Source of the DNA: Methanobacterium sp. UBA8
Lineage (GTDB): Archaea > Methanobacteriota > Methanobacteria > Methanobacteriales > Methanobacteriaceae
DNA length: 9,529 nucleotides
NCBI GenBank assembly: GCA_002509665.1
Contig: DADN01000291.1
Coordinates: 7,716-17,244 of the forward strand
Reading direction: 5' to 3'
The notes below the pieces were generated by a model, which was given only the letters and a program-made list of their open reading frames with translations, ran no database searches and had not been told where the DNA came from. Position 1 is the first letter of the stretch, and each line of letters starts with the position of its first letter. Below are positions 1 to 5,009 of the stretch, one piece after another. The translations under genes and the position numbers were made by a program.

Positions 1-1
1 T

Positions 2-748
2 CAATCAGGAGAAACTGCAGATACTGTCGCTGCCCTTAGGCGGTCACAGCAAAAAGACATTTATACTGTGGCAATAACCAATGAAAGCCAGTGTACAATG
101 ATTAAAGAAGCTGATGACACGATAATTACAAGAGGTGGGCGAGAGAGTGCAATACTTGGGACTAAAACCTATGTAACTCAGCTTATGGGCCTGTATGAAA
201 TTCTATTCAGCATGAATGATTTCAAAGATGATGAATCCCAGAAAATAAAAAAAGAAGTTTTAGAAAATATCGAAAAACTTCCATCTGTAACTGAAGACCT
301 GATTAGAAAAACAGAAAATGAAGGCAAAGAGATTGCTCTAAAATTTAAAGATGATGACATATTCTACTGCATGGGAAGCGGGCCGAATTATGGGCTTGCA
401 TACAAGCTTGCAATGACCATGTTCATGGAAGGAGCTTTAAAACATGCGTGTCCCCTGTATTCTGGAGAATTTAGACATGGGTTAATTGAACGTGCCGAAA
501 AAGATGTTCCAATCGTGTTTTTAAATGCAGATTATCCTGGAGATGAAATGACCACACGTTCCATTGAATTTTGTGAAAAGCTGGGAACTAAATCTCTTGT
601 TTATAATATGAAAGATTACTCAGATATGCACCCTTTGATGTCGCCTTTTTCACTGGTAGTTCCGCTTGAATGGTTTATTTATTATCTTGCAGACATTAAT
701 GACGAAGATCCGGGTGCTACAAGGCATATTGGGAAGGTCCGGTATTAA
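2..748 (+). CDS. SIS-domain sugar-phosphate isomerase/deaminase-like protein, 5' end outside window
   Basis: SIS domains bind phosphosugars. Two in tandem are found in the isomerase half of GlmS and in FrlB/AgaS/NagB-II-type deglycases and deaminases. The frame is open from base 2, and its first residues, [13 protein letters not shown], are the hallmark phosphosugar-binding loop of the first SIS domain. The real start therefore lies upstream of the window, and the GTG at 68 is an internal Val codon. A charged helical linker at about 300-340 precedes a second SIS domain (CMGSGPNYG, then GEFRHGLIE near 463-490). The protein ends [13 protein letters not shown] rather than with the GlmS-type tail. 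The visible part is 248 aa. The GEFRHG motif resembles stand-alone deaminase/deglycase members more than GlmS, but whether a glutaminase domain sits upstream cannot be seen. The SIS family call is firm; the substrate is unknown. Confidence 0.88.
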   Translation, partial: QSGETADTVAALRRSQQKDIYTVAITNESQCTMIKEADDTIITRGGRESAILGTKTYVTQLMGLYEILFSMNDFKDDESQKIKKEVLENIEKLPSVTEDLIRKTENEGKEIALKFKDDDIFYCMGSGPNYGLAYKLAMTMFMEGALKHACPLYSGEFRHGLIERAEKDVPIVFLNADYPGDEMTTRSIEFCEKLGTKSLVYNMKDYSDMHPLMSPFSLVVPLEWFIYYLADINDEDPGATRHIGKVRY

Positions 749-750
749 CC

Positions 751-766
751 TTCTTCTTATTTTTAT
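751..766 (+). terminator. T-rich putative terminator after the SIS gene
   Basis: A pyrimidine/T-rich tract (TTCTTCTTATTTTTAT) begins two bases after the TAA stop, and another T5 lies at 782-786. Archaeal RNA polymerase can terminate on oligo-T tracts without a hairpin. No stem is visible here, so the call rests on composition and position only. Confidence 0.35.
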
Positions 767-920
767 AGTGAATAAAATAACTTTTTAAACTTAATACATT
801 TTGGATATTTAGTTATTTACTATAAATAAAGTAAATTTCTTATATTTTTAAATTCTATTAACAGCCATATCAAAAGTATTTTAAGTTTATTAAGTGAAAA
901 ATAAGTTATTCAATATATAT

Positions 921-934
921 TAAAAGAAAAAAAA
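921..934 (-). terminator. Oligo-T terminator directly after the Hsp20 stop codon
   Basis: Read on the minus strand, the TAA stop is followed immediately by TTTTTTTTCTTTTA (T8, C, T4). This is a typical archaeal oligo-U termination tract. No hairpin precedes it. Confidence 0.5.
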
Positions 935-1372
935 TTAGTGAATAGGTACTTCATGCCTTACTTTTTTCTCTGCTTTAGGCATTGTAACTGTTAAAACGCC
1001 GTCTTCAAGTTTGGCAGCTGCTTCTTCTACGATGACTTTTTCTGGAAGCCTTACAGCTCGTTTTATTTTGCCGTGTCTTCTTCCTTTTGATTTTACATGA
1101 GCCCCTTTTTCCAGTGGAGCCTCTTCATAACCTAAAACTTTAATTTTAAGTTTTTCTTCTGTTAAATCTATTTTTATATCTTCCTTTTTAATTCCGGGAA
1201 GATTTGTGTGGACTATTATGTTATCATGAGTTTCAATTAAATCTGTTTCTGGAGCGCTTGTATAACTGCTGATGGATCTTTCAATTTCATCGCCTACATC
1301 ATTGATATAATCCATAGCGTCATCTATTATCTTATCAATTGAAGTTTTCCGTCTAGGCCTTCCATTCATCAT
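935..1372 (-). CDS. Small heat-shock protein (Hsp20/alpha-crystallin family), 145 aa
   Basis: This is an ATP-independent holdase that binds unfolding proteins, probably as a cytosolic oligomer. An amphipathic N-terminal arm (about 1-42) is followed by the alpha-crystallin domain (about 43-135), starting at TDLIETHDNIIV and containing NLPGIKKEDI (57-66) and the signature GVLTVTMPK (125-133). The C-terminal tail EVPIH supplies a V-P-I version of the I-x-I motif that locks sHsp oligomers. Length is normal for an archaeal sHsp. Tandem ATGs open the frame. A GGGGG run at 1376-1380 is 3 nt from the first ATG and 6 nt from the second (1367-1369), so the second may be the one used. It is paralogous to the Hsp20 at 1505-2134 but separated from it by 132 bases with a terminator and promoter-like sequence, so it is probably transcribed on its own. 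Confidence 0.93.
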   Translation of the reverse strand: MMNGRPRRKTSIDKIIDDAMDYINDVGDEIERSISSYTSAPETDLIETHDNIIVHTNLPGIKKEDIKIDLTEEKLKIKVLGYEEAPLEKGAHVKSKGRRHGKIKRAVRLPEKVIVEEAAAKLEDGVLTVTMPKAEKKVRHEVPIH

Positions 1373-1401
1373 ATTCCCCCATTTAATTCAAACTATGACC
1401 T

Positions 1402-1416
1402 AATTTTATTAAATAC
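1402..1416 (-). promoter_or_regulatory. Candidate TATA box for the 145-aa Hsp20
   Basis: On the minus strand this reads GTATTTAATAAAATT, a TATA-like sequence 30-44 bases upstream of the ATG. That would give a leader of roughly 10 nt. A second AT-rich candidate (ATTTATTTTTAAAATT) lies at 1419-1434. Both are degenerate compared with the TTTATATA boxes elsewhere in the window. Confidence 0.3.
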
Positions 1417-1437
1417 AATTTTAAAAATAAATAATTT

Positions 1438-1467
1438 AGTCTAATCATAAACCTATGATCAGTCTAA
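1438..1467. promoter_or_regulatory. Composite repeat upstream of hsp20: direct repeats flanking an inverted repeat
   Basis: Two perfect 7-mers AGTCTAA (1438-1444 and 1461-1467) flank a perfect inverted repeat, ATCATA-AACC-TATGAT (1444-1459). The start-to-start spacing of the 7-mers is 23 bases, about two helical turns. It lies about 66-95 bases upstream of the 145-aa Hsp20 ATG, just beyond the candidate TATA region. That position suits a transcription-factor site, but the factor is unknown. Confidence 0.4.
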
Positions 1468-1474
1468 GATAAAG

Positions 1475-1495
1475 TAAAAATTTCAAAATGAAATT
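1475..1495 (-). terminator. Hairpin/T-run terminator of the nog1-hsp20 operon
   Basis: On the minus strand, 10 bases after the hsp20 stop, a perfect 7-bp stem AATTTCA-TTT-TGAAATT (1479-1495) is followed by TTTAC. Together with the stem end this gives a T5 tract. It has the form of a weak AT-only intrinsic terminator. Confidence 0.45.
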
Positions 1496-1504
1496 CAGGT
1501 ATAT

Positions 1505-2134
1505 TTAGTCAACCTTTACCTGAAATCTCTTTTTTTCTTCTAGTTTAGGAAGAGTTACGGTTAAAACACCATTATCAAACTTGGCGGATGTTTCTTTGAC
1601 CTTAATTGCTTCTGGCAGTATTAAAGATCTTCTTGCTTCACCATATCTTCTTTCTTTTTTGATGAAGTTTACGCCTTCTTCTTCTGTTTCTTCTTCAAAT
1701 TTTGCAAAGATTTCTATGGAATCCTCTGTTAAATCAATGACTATATCCTCTTTTTTAACGCCGGGGAGATCTGCTTTAACTATTATGCTGCCGTCAGTTT
1801 CTATTAAGTCGGTTGTTAATTTACTTGGAGCAGATGCTGTGTATTCAGATAAAGCTTTTTCAAAGTCTCCGCCTCTTTCACGGAATGTACCTATCATATC
1901 ATCAAAAAACTTCTGTGCAGCTCCTCTTCCTCTTTCTGCCCTGGCTTCCCATTCTTTTTTTCTTTCTGATTCAGGTTCGGTTTCTACTTCAGGTTCATCT
2001 GGAAGTTTTTCTACTTTTTTTACTTTGACTTCTTCTACTACTTCAGGTTCAGTTGATTTTGACACTGGAACTTCTTTTTCAGTTTTTTCCATTTCTAACT
2101 CTTTTTTAGTCTTTATTTCCTTTTTTTCCACCAT
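1505..2134 (-). CDS. Small heat-shock protein (Hsp20 family) with long charged N-terminal extension, 209 aa
   Basis: This is a chaperone paralogous to the 145-aa Hsp20. Residues 1-69 are a low-complexity Lys/Glu/Val/Pro-rich arm, probably disordered. Residues 70-105 form a helical segment ([20 protein letters not shown]). The alpha-crystallin domain spans about 106-199, with [18 protein letters not shown] and the signature GVLTVTLPK (189-197). The tail FQVKVD carries a V-K-V version of the I-x-I motif. The arm makes the protein about 60 residues longer than a typical archaeal sHsp. The ATG at 2132-2134 lies inside the 3' end of nog1 (29-bp overlap in a different frame). A perfect GGAGG sits 6 nt upstream within nog1 coding sequence, so the start is well supported and translation is probably coupled to nog1. 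The gene is last in its operon. Confidence 0.93.
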   Translation of the reverse strand: MVEKKEIKTKKELEMEKTEKEVPVSKSTEPEVVEEVKVKKVEKLPDEPEVETEPESERKKEWEARAERGRGAAQKFFDDMIGTFRERGGDFEKALSEYTASAPSKLTTDLIETDGSIIVKADLPGVKKEDIVIDLTEDSIEIFAKFEEETEEEGVNFIKKERRYGEARRSLILPEAIKVKETSAKFDNGVLTVTLPKLEEKKRFQVKVD

Positions 2135-3107
2135 TAAATTCCTCCAGCTCCTTAATTATTAAATCCACTCCAGAACCTTCTGATGCTGAAATCATTAGAG
2201 GTTCATTCAGTTTACTAATATATTCATCTAAATACTTATTATTTTCTACTAAATCCATTTTGTTAAAAACACTTATTATTGGAGTGTCAAAAACATGTTT
2301 TATTTCTTCATATAACCTCATCTGAGCATCGAGAGGGTAACCAGATGTTTCAGATGCATCGAAAATATATAAAATGACATCAGCAGTATGCTCCAGTGCA
2401 ACCATAGCACGAAGTTCGATATTGTTCATGTCCATTATAGGCCTATCAAGGAGTCCTGGTGTATCTATTATTTGATAGTTCTTCCATCTTTTCTCAAAGT
2501 GCCCTATTTGAATTCCATGAGTTGTAAACGGATAATCCGCAACTTTTGGCTCGGCTGGAGTGATCTGACGGAGCAGCGTGGATTTTCCGACATTTGGAAA
2601 TCCTGCTATAACCATCGTAAACGCTTCAAAATCTATAGTGGGCATATTTCTAAGTTTCCCTTTTACAAAGTCTAAAAAATCAAGTTCATCACTTATTTGG
2701 CGTGCTACAGATGCAATTCTACCAAATGCAGCTTTTCTAACATTTGCCGCATTTTCAGGTCTTGATCTTCTAACTTTAAATGTATATTCGTTTTGAATTT
2801 TGGATATGATGCCTGTTGCCCATTTTAACGCCCCTAAAGACTTTTTAAGCTGATCTACACCTACCATAACATCAATATAGTCCTGATAAAACATATGAAG
2901 GCTTTCTACTTGGGGTGTCTTATCGAGTAAATTATTGAGGGTATCATTCATAACTTGACAGGCAGTTTTTATTCTGGCCTCTTCTGTTTTTTTCGCCATT
3001 TGATGACGGGGAACTTTAGCTGTCCTTACTTTATCTGCTGCTTTTTTTGCCCTGCTGAAGCTTTTATCTAAAATTTCATCAGGCGTTGGTACTGTTGGTA
3101 TAAACAT
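2106..3107 (-). CDS. NOG1-type (OBG/TRAFAC class) GTPase, 333 aa
   Basis: NOG1 proteins are GTPases tied to assembly of the large ribosomal subunit; the archaeal forms are shorter than eukaryotic NOG1. An N-terminal helical NOG1 domain covers about 1-160. The G domain follows, with G1 GFPNVGKST (169-177), G2 Thr195/196 in PFTTHG, G3 DTPG (215-218), G4 NKMD (282-285) and G5 SASEG (307-311). All five GTPase motifs are intact, and the PFTT/HG spacing is OBG-like. The C-terminus ends shortly after G5 in a Lys/Gly-rich tail, as in archaeal members. The ATG is preceded by GAAGTGAT 3 nt away, a partial match to the archaeal GGTGAT-type site. It is the first gene of an overlapping pair with hsp20. 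A TTTATATA box about 180 bases upstream implies a long leader. Confidence 0.93.
   Translation of the reverse strand: MFIPTVPTPDEILDKSFSRAKKAADKVRTAKVPRHQMAKKTEEARIKTACQVMNDTLNNLLDKTPQVESLHMFYQDYIDVMVGVDQLKKSLGALKWATGIISKIQNEYTFKVRRSRPENAANVRKAAFGRIASVARQISDELDFLDFVKGKLRNMPTIDFEAFTMVIAGFPNVGKSTLLRQITPAEPKVADYPFTTHGIQIGHFEKRWKNYQIIDTPGLLDRPIMDMNNIELRAMVALEHTADVILYIFDASETSGYPLDAQMRLYEEIKHVFDTPIISVFNKMDLVENNKYLDEYISKLNEPLMISASEGSGVDLIIKELEEFNGGKKGNKD
2141..2145 (-). promoter_or_regulatory. Shine-Dalgarno site of hsp20 inside the nog1 gene
   Basis: The minus strand reads GGAGG-AATTTA-ATG, a perfect core with 6-nt spacing. It is embedded in the codons for the Glu-Glu pair near the NOG1 C-terminus. 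It fixes the hsp20 start and shows that the 29-bp overlap is functional rather than a gene-calling artefact. Confidence 0.8.
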
Positions 3108-3232
3108 ATAATCACTTCAATTCTTTTAATTAACTTGTTAAGCAAAAAGTATGATAAAAATCAATATTTTAAGGGATTTGAAATCTTTATAATAGATTTC
3201 AGTATTTTCGTAATATGATATTGAATTTCATA

Positions 3233-3250
3233 AAACAAGTATTTATTTAT
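3233..3250 (+). repeat. Direct repeat copy 1 (AAACAAGTATTTATTTAT)
   Basis: It matches 3307-3324 at 17 of 18 positions, 74 bases apart. It lies downstream of the putative nog1 TATA box, in what would be the nog1 leader. Confidence 0.6.
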
Positions 3251-3287
3251 AAATTACTTTTTTCCTAATTTAGATATATATTTGAGA

Positions 3288-3295
3288 TATATAAA
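3288..3295 (-). promoter_or_regulatory. TATA box, probably for nog1-hsp20
   Basis: On the minus strand this reads CTTTATATATC, containing the exact methanogen consensus TTTATATA. A start about 25 bases downstream (near 3263) would give a leader of about 155 nt before nog1, which is long for an archaeon. No equally good box lies closer to the gene. Confidence 0.45.
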
Positions 3296-3306
3296 GTTGT
3301 AGATTT

Positions 3307-3324
3307 AAACAAGTATTTATCTAT
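3307..3324 (+). repeat. Direct repeat copy 2 (AAACAAGTATTTATCTAT)
   Basis: It differs from copy 1 by one base. It sits 12 bases upstream of the nog1 TATA box on the minus strand and abuts the left arm of the inverted repeat at 3325. The two copies therefore bracket the promoter. Confidence 0.6.
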
Positions 3325-3526
3325 TTTTAAACGCTCATGAATTAAATGTTATGCAAATGTGACTAGTTAAATTTATGTAAATTCTTGATTAAATGAATTA
3401 AACTTGTCGAATAATTTCAACTTAATTAATCAATATTGCAATTTAACGTACAGTACTATTTCTACACATGATCATAGACATGTAATCTCTCAAGAAACCG
3501 AAGCTTGTGAACATGAGCGTTTAAAA
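3325..3526. repeat. 202-base segment bounded by a perfect 15-bp inverted repeat
   Basis: The left arm TTTTAAACGCTCATG (3325-3339) is the exact reverse complement of CATGAGCGTTTAAAA (3512-3526), with 172 bases between. Pairing stops sharply at both ends. No target-site duplication is directly adjacent; ATTTAT occurs near both ends but is offset by 4 and 3 bases. It could be a MITE-like remnant, a pair of opposed operators, or the closing helix of an RNA. The sequence alone does not decide. Confidence 0.6.
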
Positions 3527-3600
3527 GGGATTTATTAGAACTCACTGAATCTTGTAATCTTCTTAAATTTTAGTTTCAATTAATAGAAAATCAATCTAAT

Positions 3601-3631
3601 TTTATTAACTATTTAAATAAATTTATTAACT
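3601..3631 (+). promoter_or_regulatory. Putative promoter region of the hemerythrin-like gene with 10-mer tandem repeat
   Basis: TTTATTAACT occurs at 3601-3610 and 3622-3631, 21 bases start to start (two helical turns). The pair flanks ATTTAAATAA (3611-3620), a TATA-like sequence about 40-50 bases before the GGAGGT site. It suggests a box with symmetric flanking sites. AT-rich composition makes chance matches possible. Confidence 0.35.
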
Positions 3632-3659
3632 TTCAAAAACATAATCAAAAATAAATACA

Positions 3660-3665
3660 GGAGGT
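3660..3665 (+). promoter_or_regulatory. Shine-Dalgarno site GGAGGT that decides the hemerythrin start
   Basis: GGAGGT is followed by ATTAAG (6 nt) and then the codon ATT at 3672. No in-frame ATG, GTG or TTG exists before TTG at 3729, which is 63 bases from this site and so not served by it. Confidence 0.7.
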
Positions 3666-3671
3666 ATTAAG

Positions 3672-4100
3672 ATTACAAAAGGAGATGTTTACAAAGTTTT
3701 TAAGAAGGATCATGCCCATATTAAAAAATTGTTTAATGAAACCTTAAGAGATACCTCAAAATATCCTGAAGCTCGCAGAGAACTGGAAGCTAACATGCTT
3801 GGTGAAGAACAGTTCCTTTATCCTGCAATGGACTTCATTGATGAAGACATGGTAAATGAAACCAAAAGAGAAAATGAAGAAGCATTCAGAACAATGGCAC
3901 GAATGAAAAATATGGATGAAGAAGACCGCGAATGGGTGGACAGCTTAAGACGGCTGAATGATCTTGTGGTTCATCACATGGAGATCGAGGAAAAGGAAAA
4001 TGGACTTTTTGATAAAGCATCTGCGGTTTTAAGTGAGGAAACAGAAGAAGATATACTCCATCTATATAATGAACTAAAGGCAGAAAATCTTCCACCTTAA
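3672..4100 (+). CDS. Hemerythrin-like (HHE) domain protein, apparent ATT start, 142 aa
   Basis: HHE-domain proteins are four-helix bundles that bind a di-iron or other metal site; roles include oxygen, NO or iron sensing and handling. The frame from ATT gives (M)TKGDVYKVFKKDHAHIKKLF, where D13-H14 is the helix-A ligand motif. Starting at the in-frame TTG (3729) would delete this helix. Helix B reads N41-M-L-G-E45-E46-QFLYP. Helix C has N68 in ENEEAFR. Helix D has H101-H102-x3-E106-E107 with NGLF. Where family members usually carry His in helices B and C this protein has Asn, so the metal site may be altered or mononuclear. An ATT start is rare; a mutated ATG or a base error is an alternative. 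The gene stands alone, divergent from nog1. The family call is good; the function is open. Confidence 0.75.
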   Translation: MTKGDVYKVFKKDHAHIKKLFNETLRDTSKYPEARRELEANMLGEEQFLYPAMDFIDEDMVNETKRENEEAFRTMARMKNMDEEDREWVDSLRRLNDLVVHHMEIEEKENGLFDKASAVLSEETEEDILHLYNELKAENLPP

Positions 4101-4140
4101 TCAAAAAATTACAACTTAACCTCAGTTTAAAAGGGATTAA

Positions 4141-4152
4141 AAAGAATTTTTT
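4141..4152 (+). terminator. T-tract putative terminator of the hemerythrin-like gene
   Basis: AAAGAATTTTTT (T6 at 4147-4152) lies about 45 bases after the TAA stop. There is no strong stem before it. This is a weak call. Confidence 0.3.
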
Positions 4153-4320
4153 GGTAGATTAAAATAGCACATTAATAGTTAGGACTAAAATCTTCCGATT
4201 ACTATTTCAGGGATTATCATTATCCGCGGAATTTACGAATAGAACTATAAATCTTCGTATATAATTACATCTTATACAAATTTAAGTGATTAAAAAATTC
4301 CAGTAAATCTTATATTCCCA

Positions 4321-4435
4321 TCATTCATAGAAAATTCCAAAATGGAATTAAATTTTGGGATAGCTAATCAAGCAATATAACATCTAAATTGAATCCCACA
4401 CACTTTCATTCGTGGAAAATTTCTGAATGGAATTT
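4321..4435. repeat. Imperfect tandem duplication of the AMMECR1 3' end
   Basis: TCATTCATAGAAAATTCCAAAATGGAATT (4321-4349) resembles the gene terminus at 4406-4434 (TCATTCGTGGAAAATT, then TCTGAATGGAATT). About 23 of 29 aligned positions match, with no gaps and an 85-base offset. The second copy contains the last AMMECR1 codons and its TGA stop (minus strand); the first is noncoding. Confidence 0.45.
4331..4349 (-). terminator. Hairpin terminator candidate after AMMECR1
   Basis: The minus strand reads AATTCCA-TTT-TGGAATT-TTC, a perfect 7-bp stem with a TTT loop ending in T4. It is 57 bases beyond the AMMECR1 stop. It resembles the hairpin after the 209-aa hsp20, with one compensated base pair. 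An alternative pairing, CCAAAAT/ATTTTGG (4337-4358), overlaps it. Confidence 0.35.
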
Positions 4436-4966
4436 ATAGATTTTTACATCATTATAGAGCCAGCAATCTGCAGTAAGTCCTGCTTTTGTACATGTATTAT
4501 ATAAAAACTCCTCTACATTCCATCCCCATTCCACAGCTACCTGTGGGAGTAACAATCCTTTGAATGTACCCCTTTCTATAATAAGACCATCTTTACCTAT
4601 TTCAATCTTATCCAGATATTCTTCAGGCTTTTCAACTTCAATAATTTCAGGTTTTGTAAGCACGCTCACTTCAATTTCAAGATCATCTAATTCATCAAGG
4701 CTTACTGGTGGAAAACGAGGATCGTTTACTGCAGCAGATATAGCAACGTCAATTACAGCATTTACAAGCGGTTTAACTGGTTCTGAATAACCTATACATC
4801 CTCTGAGCATTCCATCTTTATTTAGGGTTACAAATGCACCCATATCTTCTTTTAGAGTATCAGGAACATCTTCAGGTACATCCATAATTTTTCTACGTAT
4901 GATATAATTTTTTATGGATTCCTTTGCAAGCTTTACCAGAAATTTTCCTTCTTCTTCAGACACCAT
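4406..4966 (-). CDS. AMMECR1 domain protein, 186 aa
   Basis: AMMECR1 is a small domain conserved in archaea, bacteria and eukaryotes, often met with MEMO1 and a radical SAM protein. Its biochemical role is not settled. The signature LRGCIG is at residues 54-59 (Cys57). DPRFPPV (82-88) and [12 protein letters not shown] (138-149) are also typical, and C-terminal Cys159 and Cys168 are present. Length matches single-domain archaeal members. The start is the ATG at 4964-4966: it is preceded by AGGGGGTGA at 5-nt spacing, and the GTG at 4973-4975, 3 codons earlier, is part of that Shine-Dalgarno site. The gene follows tldD by 43 bases on the same strand, so the two may be cotranscribed despite a T-rich spacer. 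Confidence 0.93.
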   Translation of the reverse strand: MVSEEEGKFLVKLAKESIKNYIIRRKIMDVPEDVPDTLKEDMGAFVTLNKDGMLRGCIGYSEPVKPLVNAVIDVAISAAVNDPRFPPVSLDELDDLEIEVSVLTKPEIIEVEKPEEYLDKIEIGKDGLIIERGTFKGLLLPQVAVEWGWNVEEFLYNTCTKAGLTADCWLYNDVKIYKFHSEIFHE

Positions 4967-4971
4967 TAAAT

Positions 4972-4980
4972 TCACCCCCT
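4972..4980 (-). promoter_or_regulatory. Shine-Dalgarno site that decides the AMMECR1 start
   Basis: AGGGGGTGA on the minus strand matches the archaeal GGAGGTGA-type site with one mismatch, 5 nt before ATG 4966. It absorbs the upstream in-frame GTG, which argues against the 189-aa version. Confidence 0.7.
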
Positions 4981-5009
4981 AAAATAAAAAAATAAATAAA
5001 AAAAATAAT
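4981..5009 (-). terminator. T-rich tract between tldD and AMMECR1
   Basis: Immediately after the tldD stop the minus strand is almost pure T/A, with T8 and T7 runs. It could act as an oligo-U terminator, full or partial, giving lower expression of AMMECR1 than of tldD. No separate promoter for AMMECR1 fits in the 43-base gap. Confidence 0.4.

Larger units (their letters stand above)
3108..3671. other. 564-base divergent intergenic region, repeat-rich, no credible gene
   Basis: It separates divergent nog1 (-) and the hemerythrin-like gene (+). It holds a minus-strand TTTATATA box (3288-3295), an 18-base direct repeat flanking that box, and a 15-bp perfect inverted repeat bounding 202 bases. 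Inside those 202 bases is a bulged AT-rich stem: TTGATT/AATCAA plus AATTAA/TTAATT, between 3385 and 3433. Palindromes CAATATTG (3431-3438) and GTACAGTAC (3448-3456), an ACATG/CATGT pair (3466-3483) and the hemerythrin promoter region complete it. No tRNA or rRNA-like GC-rich block and no convincing ORF with a ribosome site were seen. Confidence 0.6.
4101..4405. other. 305-base convergent intergenic region
   Basis: It lies between the ends of the hemerythrin gene (+) and AMMECR1 (-). It holds a T6 tract (4147-4152), the palindrome TCCGCGGA (4223-4230), an inverted repeat TACGAA/TTCGTA (4234-4259), the AMMECR1-side hairpin (4333-4349), and a diverged copy of the AMMECR1 3' end (4321-4349). No ORF or RNA gene was recognised. 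Confidence 0.5.

Noticed and set aside
68..748. GTG at 68 as the start of the SIS protein
   Set aside because: The frame is open to base 2 and the upstream residues include the conserved [13 protein letters not shown] loop, so the gene simply begins outside the window.
1581..2162. 193-codon open frame on the plus strand
   Set aside because: It is antisense to the 209-aa Hsp20, has no recognisable domain, and is Ser/Phe-rich as expected from the complement of Glu/Lys-rich codons.
3325..3526. Firm call of a MITE or insertion sequence
   Set aside because: There is no adjacent target-site duplication, no transposase fragment and no second copy in the window. Only the inverted repeat itself is certain.
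3325..3526. 7S RNA, RNase P RNA or tRNA in the intergenic region
   Set aside because: The region is AT-rich, whereas stable RNAs in AT-rich archaea are GC-rich. No T-loop, anticodon stem or other conserved core was found.
3729..4100. TTG at 3729 as the hemerythrin start
   Set aside because: It has no ribosome site and deletes the first helix with ligand H14; the GGAGGT-spaced ATT explains the gene better.
4967..4975. GTG at 4973-4975 as the AMMECR1 start
   Set aside because: It lies inside the AGGGGGTGA Shine-Dalgarno site, and the ATG at 4966 is correctly spaced.
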